DNA from: M0108 sp044228795 | GTDB taxonomy: Bacteria; Pseudomonadota; Gammaproteobacteria; Chromatiales; Chromatiaceae | DNA length: 64,000 nucleotides | Assembly: GCA_044228795.1 (NCBI GenBank) | Contig: JBGAUE010000006.1 | Location: 106,641 to 170,640 of the forward strand | Direction: 5' to 3' | In this document: positions 42,885 through 51,797 of the stretch, one piece after another | How the letters are laid out: every line of letters starts with the position of its first letter | Numbering within the stretch: the first letter of the stretch is position 1 | Translations under genes and position numbers: made by a program | The notes under the pieces: generated by a model | Told to the model about the DNA's origin: nothing | Seen by the model: the letters and a program-made list of their open reading frames with translations, nothing else | Databases searched by the model: none

Positions 42885-43889
42885 TCAATCCACCTCGTGC
42901 TTACTTTCTCGGGCGAGTAGGCGCCGCGTGGCCTCTTCCGGAGTCATGTCCTCGTAAAGGACGCGGTAAACCTGTTCGCTAATAGGCATCTCAACCCCAA
43001 GCCGCTGGGCGACGTGGTGTACGGAACGGGCCGTAATAACCCCTTCCACCTCCTGGCCAATGAGGCGCCTCGCCTCCTCCACGCTCGTCCCCCGCGCCAG
43101 GGCCAGACCCATCCGGCGGTTACGGGATTGGTCATCGGTACAGGTCAGTACCAGGTCGCCAAGACCGGCCAAACCCATGAAGGTCTCCAGACGGCCTCCC
43201 AGAGCCATCCCGAAGCGCGTGAGCTCCGCCAAGCCGCGTGTAATGAGCGCCGCACGGGTGTTGGCACCGAAGCCAAGTCCATCGGCAATGCCGGTGGCGA
43301 TAGCCAGAACATTCTTGGCCGCCCCGCCGACCTGGACACCGACGAGGTCATCGCTGGTATAAGCGCGGAAACGCTCGCCATGGAGGTAAGATGCCACCCG
43401 ACGCGCCTGTTCCAACCTGGGCGAGGCCACGGTGACGGCCGTGGGGAGGCCTCTTGCAACCTCTGCTGCAAAGCTCGGGCCCGAAACGATCGCCATATCA
43501 CGCGGTCCCAGGACTTCCCAGGCCACCTCATGCAGTAGGCGATTCGTACCCGGCTCTAGACCCTTGGTGGCCCAGGCTAGACCCATCTCCGGCGCTAGGG
43601 GCGGTAAGGCCCGTAAGAGGGCCGCAAAGCCGTGACTGGGCACCACTACCAGGATCTCGGCTGCGTCTTCGAGGGCCTGCTCAAGATCAGGCACGGGTTC
43701 CAGATTGTTTGGCAGGGGAAAACCTGGCAAATAACGTCGATTTTCCCGGTCGCGGGCTAGGTCGGTCACCTGTTCGGGCCAATGGTCCCAAAGTCTGACA
43801 GGGAAGCCATTGCGCGCTACCACCAAGGCGAGAGCGGTGCCCCAGGAGCCCGCCCCGAGGACCGCGATGGGAGCCAAGGTTGGGATCAT
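42885..43889 (-). CDS. gpsA: Glycerol-3-phosphate dehydrogenase [NAD(P)+]
   Basis: The 334-residue enzyme reduces dihydroxyacetone phosphate to sn-glycerol-3-phosphate for phospholipid synthesis. The N-terminal dinucleotide fold starts IAVLGAGSWGTALA. SGPSFAAEVARGLPTAV and the catalytic Lys region VGGAAKNVLAIATGIADG are intact. The gene lies directly downstream of secB, the usual secB-gpsA order. Confidence 0.96.
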   Translation of the reverse strand: MIPTLAPIAVLGAGSWGTALALVVARNGFPVRLWDHWPEQVTDLARDRENRRYLPGFPLPNNLEPVPDLEQALEDAAEILVVVPSHGFAALLRALPPLAPEMGLAWATKGLEPGTNRLLHEVAWEVLGPRDMAIVSGPSFAAEVARGLPTAVTVASPRLEQARRVASYLHGERFRAYTSDDLVGVQVGGAAKNVLAIATGIADGLGFGANTRAALITRGLAELTRFGMALGGRLETFMGLAGLGDLVLTCTDDQSRNRRMGLALARGTSVEEARRLIGQEVEGVITARSVHHVAQRLGVEMPISEQVYRVLYEDMTPEEATRRLLARESKHEVD

Positions 43890-43902
43890 CGAGAGGGAAA
43901 GG

Positions 43903-44385
43903 TCAGTTGATTGCAGTGCCGGGTACTTGTTTTTGCATCTCCTCCATCATCTCCCGCTGACGCTGGGCATAGAGGACTTCGAAATTGACTGGCTGAAGCA
44001 ATAGCTGAGGGAAGCTGCCCTTGCCTACGAGGTCTGAAATAGCTTCTCGGGCATAAGGGAAAAGCTGGTTGGGGCAATAGGCGCCGAGCAAGGGTCCCAG
44101 TTCCTGTTCGGAAAAGCCCTTGACACCCACCAGACCCGCCTGCTGGACCTCGACAATGAAGGCCGTCTGGTCGCCTAAATGGGTGGTTACGGTGACCGAT
44201 AAAATGACCTCGAAGGTTATCTCATCGATGCGGTTGATTTGGGTGTTGAGATTCAGTTCATGCTTAGGCTGCCATTCGCCGATGAAGACGCGCGGAGAAT
44301 TGGGGGATTCGAAGGATAGGTCCTTGATGTAAATGCGGTGTAACTGAAACATCCGCTCGTCTTGCGGCTGGGTTTGCTCGGTCAT
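43903..44385 (-). CDS. secB: Protein-export chaperone SecB
   Basis: The 160-residue tetrameric chaperone keeps preproteins unfolded and hands them to SecA. Diagnostic parts are FQLHRIYIKDLSFESPNSP near the N-terminus, AFIVEVQQAGLV in the middle and CPNQLFPYAREAISDLVGKG toward the C-terminus. It lies 13 bp upstream of gpsA. The grxC gene often found between a rhodanese gene and secB is absent. Confidence 0.97.
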   Translation of the reverse strand: MTEQTQPQDERMFQLHRIYIKDLSFESPNSPRVFIGEWQPKHELNLNTQINRIDEITFEVILSVTVTTHLGDQTAFIVEVQQAGLVGVKGFSEQELGPLLGAYCPNQLFPYAREAISDLVGKGSFPQLLLQPVNFEVLYAQRQREMMEEMQKQVPGTAIN

Positions 44386-44431
44386 GGATAGGGATTTCCT
44401 GGTAGGATGGTGGGTGATTGTAATTGGGGGT

Positions 44432-44860
44432 TCAGCGTTTCTTGCGTGTTACCGGCAGATTGGCGCTCTGCCAGGCCATGATGCCACCCCGCAGGTTTAG
44501 AACCTCTTCGAAGCCCTCCTTGCGCAGTTGTTGGCAGGCCGCGGAAGACTGGGAGCCAGAGCGGCAAGTGATGACGATGGGCTTGCCTTTGTGCTTATGC
44601 AGGGTTGCAACCTGGTTCTTGAAGCCATTCATAGGAATGTTGATGGCATTAATGATGTGGCCTTGGGCAAAGTCCGCCAGGGGACGCACGTCGATCACCA
44701 CCGCTTCGCGGCGGTTAATAAGGTCCGTCGCTGCTAAGGGGTCCACCGAACCCTTGTTGCCCCTGATCAACTGGTAGGTCAGCAGGGCAAGGGTCGTGAT
44801 CAGGGCCAGGACGAGTAACCAGTGATTGACGATGAATTCAGGTAAATTATGAAGGGGCAT
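44432..44860 (-). CDS. Membrane-anchored rhodanese-like sulfurtransferase (YibN type)
   Basis: The 142-residue protein has one N-terminal membrane helix (about 12-30) and a rhodanese domain. The active-site loop is TCRSGSQSS with a catalytic Cys near residue 96, fitting a six-residue sulfurtransferase loop. Rhodaneses form a cysteine persulfide and pass sulfane sulfur on. It lies upstream of secB, as yibN does in E. coli. An ArsR repressor gene with persulfide-sensor cysteines is 167 bp upstream on the same strand. Confidence 0.9.
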   Translation of the reverse strand: MPLHNLPEFIVNHWLLVLALITTLALLTYQLIRGNKGSVDPLAATDLINRREAVVIDVRPLADFAQGHIINAINIPMNGFKNQVATLHKHKGKPIVITCRSGSQSSAACQQLRKEGFEEVLNLRGGIMAWQSANLPVTRKKR

Positions 44861-45027
44861 GATTTATCGCTTAGCAGTACGGCGGGCGCCGAGGAAATAG
44901 CCTTGGTCAGGCCAAAAGTTTGGTCAGCCTGTCCAAGTTGGCGCAGTATAACGGCCAAGGCTGAGAGCGTCATCCCCGCGCGGTTGGGAATGATTGGGCA
45001 GGGCAGGCTAAAGGGTCCGAGGGGGTT

Positions 45028-45393
45028 TCAATGAACCTGATGGCAGAAGACCTGGCGCATCATGCCGATGAGTTGGAGGGTGCGGATGTCGCCGACACGG
45101 TAATATACCCGGTTGGCATCCTTGCGGGTGGCCAGAATGCCCTTGTCACGCAGGATCGCCAGATGCTGAGAGATGTTGCTTTGAGAAGTCCCGACGTCAT
45201 CGACGATGTCCTGGACACTCACCTCCCGATCGCCGAGGGTGCAGAGGATCTTGAGGCGCAGTGGGTGCGACATGGCCTTGAGCGAACGCGAAGCCCTGTC
45301 TATGTCTCCATCATCGGCGAATAGGTCTAGCTCGGGATCGAGATCCTGGGGGGGGTAGGGAGGGGTGGTGTCGATGGGGACTACCATAAACAT
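45028..45393 (-). CDS. ArsR-family winged-helix repressor with a BigR/SqrR-like cysteine pair
   Basis: The 121-residue protein has the ArsR winged helix with HPLRLKILCTL, recognition helix region GTSQSNISQHLAILRDKG and wing KDANRVYYRVGD. Its only two cysteines are Cys51 in the alpha-2 position and Cys117 in the last helix. Their spacing of 66 residues equals that of the persulfide-sensing pair in SqrR and BigR. This points to a sulfane-sulfur-responsive repressor and not a metal sensor; no metal motif ELCVCDL is present. The N-terminus has an acidic extension of about 30 residues. The target is not known; the rhodanese downstream and the divergent envC are neighbours. Confidence 0.85.
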   Translation of the reverse strand: MFMVVPIDTTPPYPPQDLDPELDLFADDGDIDRASRSLKAMSHPLRLKILCTLGDREVSVQDIVDDVGTSQSNISQHLAILRDKGILATRKDANRVYYRVGDIRTLQLIGMMRQVFCHQVH

Positions 45394-45554
45394 GACTCAT
45401 GTTGAGCTATCACAATTCGATAATAAGCTTTTTTCTCAATATTTGCTGAAGTTCGCGCAAACGATTCTCTGTCGTGTGCCTTGGGTCGGGTGGGAATCAC
45501 CGTATAATCCACAGCCCCTATTAAGACGATCCTTGGCCAGGCTGGTCTACCCCT

Positions 45555-46838
45555 ATGTATAGAAAATTCTTCGCCGGGGCTAGGCGCCGCGAGGACAAGC
45601 CTATTGTGAATCGAGTGCCAGCCAGGCTTTGGGCAAGGCGCTTTGCCATGGCAGGCGTCGCGGGTTCCTGTTGCCTAATGTGCGTCCTCCTGGCTCTCCC
45701 GACCCTGGGTCTTGTGGGTGCGGAGACGGTGGCGGATCCTGTTGAATCCCAGCGGCAAGCCCTGACTCTCAAAGAAACCAAGCTGAAAGACTTGGAACTG
45801 GGCCTCGAGGCCCGCCGTCGGGGCCGCGAAGCCTTGGTATCAGAGGTGGAGAGTCACGAGCGCGATATAGCCCAACTCGTCCACGGCGGGCGCCAGCTTG
45901 ACGCTATGATTGCGGAACAGGTTAAGACCTTGACTAAACTTCAAAAGGATCTGGAGGCGGAGCGCATCGCCCTGGCACACGAACGCAAGTCCCTGGCGGC
46001 CCTGATCCGTTCTGCCCACACCCTGGGTAACAATGAGCACCTCCGGATGCTTCTGGACCAACAGGATCTGGCGCGCTTAGGCCGTCTCATGTCCTATTAT
46101 GGCTTTCTGAATCGCTACCGCCTCGGGCGGCTTGATAATTTCACGGCCCGTGCGGCCAACATCGATCGGCTGCGTAACGAGACCTTCCAGGAGACCCAGC
46201 GCATGGCAATCCTGGCAGCGCGGCAAAAGGAAATGCGGGAGCGCCTGGGCCGTGCCCAGGCCGAGCGCGCTGCCCTTCTGACCGAACTGGAGAAGGAAAT
46301 CGCCGGCGGCACACAGCAGATCAGCCTGTTGCGCGAGGACACGGAAAACCTCCGTGCCGTGGTCACTCAGCTTGAGCGGCAGGCCATGATCATGCCGGAG
46401 GTGGGCTTGGCCCAGGAGAATATCGCGAGTCGGCGGGGCAAACTGCCTTGGCCCTTGGCAGGCGGCCGGCTATTGACGCGTTTCGGTGATGTGGGTGGGG
46501 AAGGTGGCAAGGCCCAGGATGGGGTACTGATTGCCGCGAGCGAGGGCTCGGAGGTGCGCGCCATCCATCATGGACGCGTAGTCTATGCCGACTGGATGCG
46601 AGGCTATGGCCAACTCATCATCATCGACCACGACGAGGGTTACATGAGCCTCTATGGCCACAACCAGATCCTGCTCAAGGAGACTGGCGAGTGGGTGGGT
46701 GACAGCGAGGTGATCGCGCTCAGCGGTGCCAGCGGCGGGCGAAAAACGGCCGCACTCTACTTTGCGATTCGCCACGCCAGTCAGCCCCAGAATCCCGAAG
46801 AATGGTGCGGCCCGGCTTCTGCCGCCGCGCGATCCTAG
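45555..46838 (+). CDS. envC: EnvC-like murein hydrolase activator (degenerate M23 domain)
   Basis: The 427-residue periplasmic protein activates septal amidases during cell division. A signal-anchor segment (about 28-57) is followed by a long coiled coil (about 60-290) and a C-terminal LytM domain. The LytM domain lacks the zinc ligands of active M23 peptidases: the first His-x3-Asp is replaced by AQDGVL and the final His-x-His reads YGHNQ. This is as in EnvC, which activates amidases and is not itself a hydrolase. It heads the envC-ctpA unit. Confidence 0.9.
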   Translation: MYRKFFAGARRREDKPIVNRVPARLWARRFAMAGVAGSCCLMCVLLALPTLGLVGAETVADPVESQRQALTLKETKLKDLELGLEARRRGREALVSEVESHERDIAQLVHGGRQLDAMIAEQVKTLTKLQKDLEAERIALAHERKSLAALIRSAHTLGNNEHLRMLLDQQDLARLGRLMSYYGFLNRYRLGRLDNFTARAANIDRLRNETFQETQRMAILAARQKEMRERLGRAQAERAALLTELEKEIAGGTQQISLLREDTENLRAVVTQLERQAMIMPEVGLAQENIASRRGKLPWPLAGGRLLTRFGDVGGEGGKAQDGVLIAASEGSEVRAIHHGRVVYADWMRGYGQLIIIDHDEGYMSLYGHNQILLKETGEWVGDSEVIALSGASGGRKTAALYFAIRHASQPQNPEEWCGPASAAARS

Positions 46839-46868
46839 CCTCTAATCACATAGAATATCGGCGGCGCC

Positions 46869-48311
46869 ATGAACAAATTGCTTTTAATACTGCTTTCCCA
46901 GCTCCTGGTTTTGGTACTGATCTTGATCGTCACCGGCCCAGCGCGGGGTGACGCGAAGTGGGTCGAGAACAAGACCGAGGCTGCAAGCCAGGTTCCGGCC
47001 CAGGGCTCCAATCCACCCGAGTCCAAAGATAACGCCGAGCCACAGCTGCCCCTGGAAGACCTCAATACCTTCGCCGAGGTGTTCGGGCGCATCAAGAGCG
47101 ATTATGTGGATGCTGTGGAGGATCGGGCTCTGCTCAAGGGCGCCATCCGTGGCATGCTAGCCTGGCTGGATCCGCATTCGGCCTATCTGGATGGTGAGGA
47201 ATACCGGGAGCTTCAGGTGGGCACCAGTGGTGAATTTGGCGGATTGGGGATTGAAGTTGGTCTCGAGGATGGCTTCATTAAGGTAATTTCGCCCATTGAT
47301 GACACCCCGGCCCAGCGGGCCGGACTCCAGGCAGGCGATCTGATCGTGCGCATTGATAACCGCCCGGTAAAGGGCATGAATCTTGAGGACGCCGTTAACC
47401 TCATGCGCGGCAAGGCGGGTACCGCCATCGAACTCACCATCCTGCGCGCGGGTACGGACCAACCCTTTAAAGTGGAACTGATCCGTGATGTGATTCACGT
47501 GCAGAGCGTCAAGAGCCGTCTCTTGGCGCCGGGTTTTGGCTATGTGCGCATCTCTAATTTTCAGTCTCGTACCACCGAGGATCTACTCAACGCCCTCTCC
47601 AGCTTGCGGTCCGAAAACGATTCGGAAATTAAGGGGTTGGTGCTGGACCTGCGCAACAATCCCGGCGGGGTCCTCAACAGTGCTGTCGCCGTTAGTGACG
47701 CCTTCCTCGCCGAGGGCCTGATTGTCTATACCAAGGGGCGGGTTACGGACTCAGCCCTGGAATTCAAGGCCGGTCCCGATGACGTTTTGGCCGGTGCACC
47801 CCTGGTGGTATTGGTGAATGGCGGCTCCGCCTCCGCCTCAGAGATCGTCGCGGGCGCCCTGCAGGATCATAAACGGGCCATCATCATGGGCGCCCAGACC
47901 TTCGGCAAGGGTTCGGTCCAGACGATTATCCCCATCGATGATACCAGTGCACTTAAACTCACGACGGCGCTTTATTACACCCCTTCCGGACGTTCCATAC
48001 AGGCTGAGGGCATCAGACCTGATATCGTGCTGGAGCGCGGTCGCCTGGAGTTGAACGACAAGCCTACCCTGGCCAGTGTCAAGGAGGCTGATTTGGCGCG
48101 TCACCTGACGAATAGCAATGGCGGGAAACCGGAAGAGGTGCCGGTAGAGGGCGGCGGTCAGCCCGCGGTAGCGGATGAGGCGAAAAAGAAGCCGCTGGCA
48201 GTGGAAGACTACCAACTCAACGAAGCCCTGAACGTCCTCAAGGCCCTGACTATTTTCAGCGCTTCCCGTGGCAACACTCAGTTCGCCACGGAGGCCCCTG
48301 CCCAACCCTAG
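46869..48311 (+). CDS. ctpA: Carboxyl-terminal processing protease (S41 family)
   Basis: The 480-residue periplasmic serine protease has an N-terminal hydrophobic signal (about 3-24), a PDZ domain (about 110-190) and the S41 core. The catalytic region NGGSASASEIVAGAL near residue 320 contains the Ser nucleophile. The general-base lysine lies in TFGKGSVQTIIP about 26 residues later. It follows envC by 30 bp, the common envC-ctp arrangement. The C-terminal tail after residue 400 is low complexity and variable. Confidence 0.95.
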   Translation: MNKLLLILLSQLLVLVLILIVTGPARGDAKWVENKTEAASQVPAQGSNPPESKDNAEPQLPLEDLNTFAEVFGRIKSDYVDAVEDRALLKGAIRGMLAWLDPHSAYLDGEEYRELQVGTSGEFGGLGIEVGLEDGFIKVISPIDDTPAQRAGLQAGDLIVRIDNRPVKGMNLEDAVNLMRGKAGTAIELTILRAGTDQPFKVELIRDVIHVQSVKSRLLAPGFGYVRISNFQSRTTEDLLNALSSLRSENDSEIKGLVLDLRNNPGGVLNSAVAVSDAFLAEGLIVYTKGRVTDSALEFKAGPDDVLAGAPLVVLVNGGSASASEIVAGALQDHKRAIIMGAQTFGKGSVQTIIPIDDTSALKLTTALYYTPSGRSIQAEGIRPDIVLERGRLELNDKPTLASVKEADLARHLTNSNGGKPEEVPVEGGGQPAVADEAKKKPLAVEDYQLNEALNVLKALTIFSASRGNTQFATEAPAQP

Positions 48312-48322
48312 TAAGCGAGGAA

Positions 48323-48883
48323 ATGACCATGACCCGCGTACTTATCCCCTTAGCCCAGGGCTGCGAGGAACTGGAGGCCGTCACTCTCATCGACCTGCTG
48401 CGGCGTGCCGGCATTGAGGTTGTGACCGCTAGCCTGGAGCCAGGCATCGTCCAGTGCAGCCGTGGCACTCGGCTGGTGGCCGACCTTACCTTGGATGAGG
48501 TGCTTGGGGAGGACTTTGACATGATCGTCCTGCCCGGGGGCATGCCTGGTTCGAGCAATCTGGATGCGGATGCCCGTATCCACCGGCTGTTGGCTCGCCA
48601 CCAGGCCGAGGATCGTTTCATTGCTGCTATCTGCGCGGCCCCCAAGGTATTGGCCAACGCCGGCCTGTTGCAGGGCAAGTCCGCTACCGCCTATCCGGGC
48701 GCCATTAAAATCAGTGACTTCCCGGAAGTGACTGTGCTGAACGCGCCCGTGGTGGTGGATGGCAAGACCATCACCTCCCGTGGGCCGGGCACCGCCATGG
48801 ATTTCGCCCTCCAATTGATAGAATCTCTACTTGGCCGGGCGCTGCGGGATGAGGTTGAGCAAGCCTTGGTGAGGGAACTCTGA
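48323..48883 (+). CDS. DJ-1/PfpI superfamily protein (YajL-like)
   Basis: The 186-residue flavodoxin-like protein has the DJ-1 nucleophile elbow AAICAAP with Cys104 and the acidic partner in GCEELEA (Glu15/16). Members protect against oxidative and carbonyl stress; YajL is the closest typed homologue by motif. A second Met at 48329 gives the alternative N-terminus MTRVLIPLAQGCEELEA, which fits the family better. It lies in a plus-strand run after ctpA. Confidence 0.92.
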   Translation: MTMTRVLIPLAQGCEELEAVTLIDLLRRAGIEVVTASLEPGIVQCSRGTRLVADLTLDEVLGEDFDMIVLPGGMPGSSNLDADARIHRLLARHQAEDRFIAAICAAPKVLANAGLLQGKSATAYPGAIKISDFPEVTVLNAPVVVDGKTITSRGPGTAMDFALQLIESLLGRALRDEVEQALVREL

Positions 48884-48891
48884 TTTCCTGG

Positions 48892-49923
48892 ATGCTCCTG
48901 GCTATACCCCTCGCCGCCTTTATCATGGCCACTCTGGCGAGCCAGTTCCTGGCGCGCTCGCCTGGGATTTTGAGTGGTATGGTCGATGAGCCTAACGCCC
49001 GCTCCCTGCACACGGGGGCCATCCCCCGCACCGGTGGAATCGCCCTGCTTGTGGGGCTTGCCGCCGCTGGCCTGCTGGGGGTCTCTGCCGGCCTGCGCCC
49101 GACGGGGGCGGGGGTCTGGATCCTGCTGGCCCTGCTACCCGTTGCGACCATCTCCCTGCTTGATGATGGGGGCGGGGTGCGACCCCGCTACCGGCTTGCG
49201 GCCCACCTGGTCGCCGGGGCCTTCATGGTGGCGGGCGGACTCGGCTGGGCGCGCCTGGACCTGCCAGGTCTGACGCTGAACCTGGGAGCATTTCCATCGG
49301 GTTGCCTGACCTTGCTGTTGGTGGTCTGGATGGTCAATCTTTACAACTTCATGGACGGCATGGATGGCCTGGCCGGGGGCATGGCGGTCTGTGGCTTTGG
49401 TGCCCTGGCGACCCTGGGTTGGCGGGGTGGCGAGCTGGATTATGCCCTGACATGTGCCAGTATAGCGGCTGTCGCCGTGGGCTTCCTGACCGCCAATTTT
49501 CCCCCGGCGCGGCTCTTTCTGGGCGATCTCGGCTCCACGATGCTGGGCCTTCTGGCTGCGGCTCTGGCGCTGCAGGGCAGCGCGTTGGGGCTCTTCCCAC
49601 TCTGGGTCGCCGGGCTGGCCTTCTCCCCCTTTATTATTGACGCCACCTCGACCCTGGTTCGCCGCGCCCTTCGGAGGGAGCCGCTTTGGCAGGCCCATCG
49701 CTCCCATCATTACCAGCGCCTGGTCCTGGCGGGTTGGAGTCACCGTCGCGTCATGCTGCGGGCCTGGGCCCTCATGGCTGCCTGTGCCGCCTGCGCCGTC
49801 GCCGCGCCTGGCCTGATACCCCCTGATCAGTGGCTGCTCATGGCGAGCTGGGCGGGGATTTATGTCTTGATTGGCTATCGGGTGCGGCTGGTGGAACATC
49901 AGTCAAGTGAGGGCACGCCATGA
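48892..49923 (+). CDS. WecA/MraY-like undecaprenyl-phosphate sugar-phosphotransferase
   Basis: The 343-residue protein has about ten hydrophobic helices and belongs to the polyprenol-phosphate N-acetylhexosamine-1-phosphate transferase family. Active-site motifs of the family are visible: NLYNFMDGMDGLAGG near 150-165 with its acidic pair, and FLGDLGSTMLG near 203-213. WecA-type enzymes start O-antigen or related glycans; MraY starts peptidoglycan. The partner dehydratase overlaps by 4 bp (ATGA), so a surface-polysaccharide role is more likely than peptidoglycan. Confidence 0.88.
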   Translation: MLLAIPLAAFIMATLASQFLARSPGILSGMVDEPNARSLHTGAIPRTGGIALLVGLAAAGLLGVSAGLRPTGAGVWILLALLPVATISLLDDGGGVRPRYRLAAHLVAGAFMVAGGLGWARLDLPGLTLNLGAFPSGCLTLLLVVWMVNLYNFMDGMDGLAGGMAVCGFGALATLGWRGGELDYALTCASIAAVAVGFLTANFPPARLFLGDLGSTMLGLLAAALALQGSALGLFPLWVAGLAFSPFIIDATSTLVRRALRREPLWQAHRSHHYQRLVLAGWSHRRVMLRAWALMAACAACAVAAPGLIPPDQWLLMASWAGIYVLIGYRVRLVEHQSSEGTP

Positions 49924-51797
49924 GCCGGTGGTTCGAACGCTTGCGTTCCCGCAGCGCCGCCTTCATCCACGACCTGGTGATGCTGCCGGTGGCCTGGCTG
50001 CTTGCCTTTTGGCTGCGTTTCAACCTGGGGGATATCCCGGACGAGCAATTGAACGTAGCCCTGCTAGCCCTGCCGATACTCCTGGTGGCCCAGGGCACCC
50101 TGAACTGGCTCCTGGGCCTCTATCGCGGCGTCTGGCGTTTTGCCTCCTTGCCAGATCTGATACGAATCAGCAAGGCTGTGCTCACCGGCACTGGACTGAC
50201 CTTCTTTTTACTCTTTGTATTCAATCGCCTGGATGCCGTGCCGCGCTCCGTGCCGCCGCTCTACCTGTTGCTGCAATTGGTGCTGCTGGCCGGACCCCGT
50301 CTCATCTATCGCTGGCTCAAGGATCACCGCCTGAATTTGGGTGATGGTCAGCGCGTCCTCATCGTCGGGGCCGAGCGTCCCGGCGAGATGTTGGCGCGGG
50401 ATATGCTGCGCGATCCCCGGCGTGCCTATATCCCGGTCGCCTTCGTCGATGATCGCCCCCGCCGTCACGGCGCCGATGTGCATGGTATTCCCGTGCGGGG
50501 CGGTACCGAAGACATTCCGGCATTGGCCCTGGATCTGGACATCGATCTCATTCTGCTCGCCACCCCCGATGCCTCGGCCAGCGAGATGCAGCGCTTGGTG
50601 GACTTGTGCGAGCGCGCGGGTCCACCGTTCCGTACCGTACCCCACCTGAGTAACCTGATGAACGGCCAGGTCTCCATCAATCAGGTGCGGCCGGTGAGTA
50701 TCGAGGACCTGCTCGGGCGCGACCCGGTAGCCCTGGATAGCGAGGCCTTGCGCCAGGGCTTGACTGGCCGCCGAATTCTGGTCACCGGCGGTGGCGGCTC
50801 CATTGGCTCGGAGCTCTGCCGTCAGATCGCCCGCGCCAGTCCTGCCGCCCTCATTGTCGCCGATCATAGCGAATACAACCTCTATCACATCGACCGGGAA
50901 CTCCGCCAGGCACGGCCTGACCTGGAGATGCGCTGCCGCCTGGTGGATGTCACCGATGCGGAGGCCGTCGCAGCGCTCTTTGCCAGGGAAAGACCGGAGA
51001 TTCTCTTCCATGCCGCCGCCTACAAACACGTCCCGCTTCTGGAAGACCAGGTGCGCGCCGCCGTGCGCAACAATATCCTGGGCACCCAGATCCTGGCTAC
51101 CGCCGCCGACCGCTGGGAGGTGGATCGGTTCATCCTCATCTCCACGGATAAGGCCGTGAACCCTGCCAATATCATGGGCGCGACCAAGCGGGTCGCCGAA
51201 CGCCTCTGCCAGGCCCTGGATACTCAGTCACGGACACGTTTTATCGCCGTGCGCTTTGGCAATGTCCTGGGCTCCGCTGGCAGTGTCGTGCCCCTCTTCC
51301 GCTCCCAAATTGAACAGGGAGGGCCTCTGACCTTGACGCACCCGGACATGGAACGTTTCTTCATGACCATCCCCGAGGCCTGCCAGTTGATTATGCAGGC
51401 GGCGACCATCGGCTGTGGAGGCGAGATCTTCGTCCTGGACATGGGCGCGCCGGTATCGATCCGCTACCTGGCGGAACAGATGATCCGCCTATCCGGCCAC
51501 CAGCCTGGCCAGGATATCGCCATCGAATACATCGGCCTGCGGCCAGGCGAGAAACTCTTCGAGGAACTTTTTTACCCGAGCGAAGGTCTTGGGGCGACCG
51601 CCCACCCCAAGATCCACGTTGCCCATGCCCCGCCCGAAGCCGTGCCGGGGGTGCTGAAGCGCGCCCTCGACGATTTAGAGGTTGCGGTTACGGCTGGCAA
51701 TGAGGCCACCTTGCGATCCATTCTGTTGCGCCTCGCCCCGCCCAATGGGGGCTTGGCCCAGGCCGAGCAGCGGCCGGAGACCCGCGAACATGCTTGA
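49920..51797 (+). CDS. Membrane nucleotide-sugar dehydratase (WbpM/CapD type)
   Basis: The 625-residue protein has four N-terminal membrane segments (about 12-130), a CoA-binding-like Rossmann domain (about 140-270) and an SDR dehydratase domain. The NAD motif TGGGGSIGSELCRQ lies near 287-300. The SDR triad uses the family's Ser-Met-Lys variant, seen in STDKAVNPANIMGATKR near 407-423. These enzymes convert UDP-GlcNAc to a 4-keto-6-deoxy sugar for surface polysaccharide. The last codons overlap the gspE start. Confidence 0.92.
   Translation: MSRWFERLRSRSAAFIHDLVMLPVAWLLAFWLRFNLGDIPDEQLNVALLALPILLVAQGTLNWLLGLYRGVWRFASLPDLIRISKAVLTGTGLTFFLLFVFNRLDAVPRSVPPLYLLLQLVLLAGPRLIYRWLKDHRLNLGDGQRVLIVGAERPGEMLARDMLRDPRRAYIPVAFVDDRPRRHGADVHGIPVRGGTEDIPALALDLDIDLILLATPDASASEMQRLVDLCERAGPPFRTVPHLSNLMNGQVSINQVRPVSIEDLLGRDPVALDSEALRQGLTGRRILVTGGGGSIGSELCRQIARASPAALIVADHSEYNLYHIDRELRQARPDLEMRCRLVDVTDAEAVAALFARERPEILFHAAAYKHVPLLEDQVRAAVRNNILGTQILATAADRWEVDRFILISTDKAVNPANIMGATKRVAERLCQALDTQSRTRFIAVRFGNVLGSAGSVVPLFRSQIEQGGPLTLTHPDMERFFMTIPEACQLIMQAATIGCGGEIFVLDMGAPVSIRYLAEQMIRLSGHQPGQDIAIEYIGLRPGEKLFEELFYPSEGLGATAHPKIHVAHAPPEAVPGVLKRALDDLEVAVTAGNEATLRSILLRLAPPNGGLAQAEQRPETREHA

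Noticed and set aside
44861..45027. An operator for the ArsR-type repressor upstream of the rhodanese gene
   Set aside because: The GGTCAGG/CCTG-like repeats here are short and not of the ArsR type; I could not define a convincing dyad.
45555..46838. Loss of zinc ligands in the M23 domain as a novelty
   Set aside because: This is the normal state of EnvC, which acts as an amidase activator.
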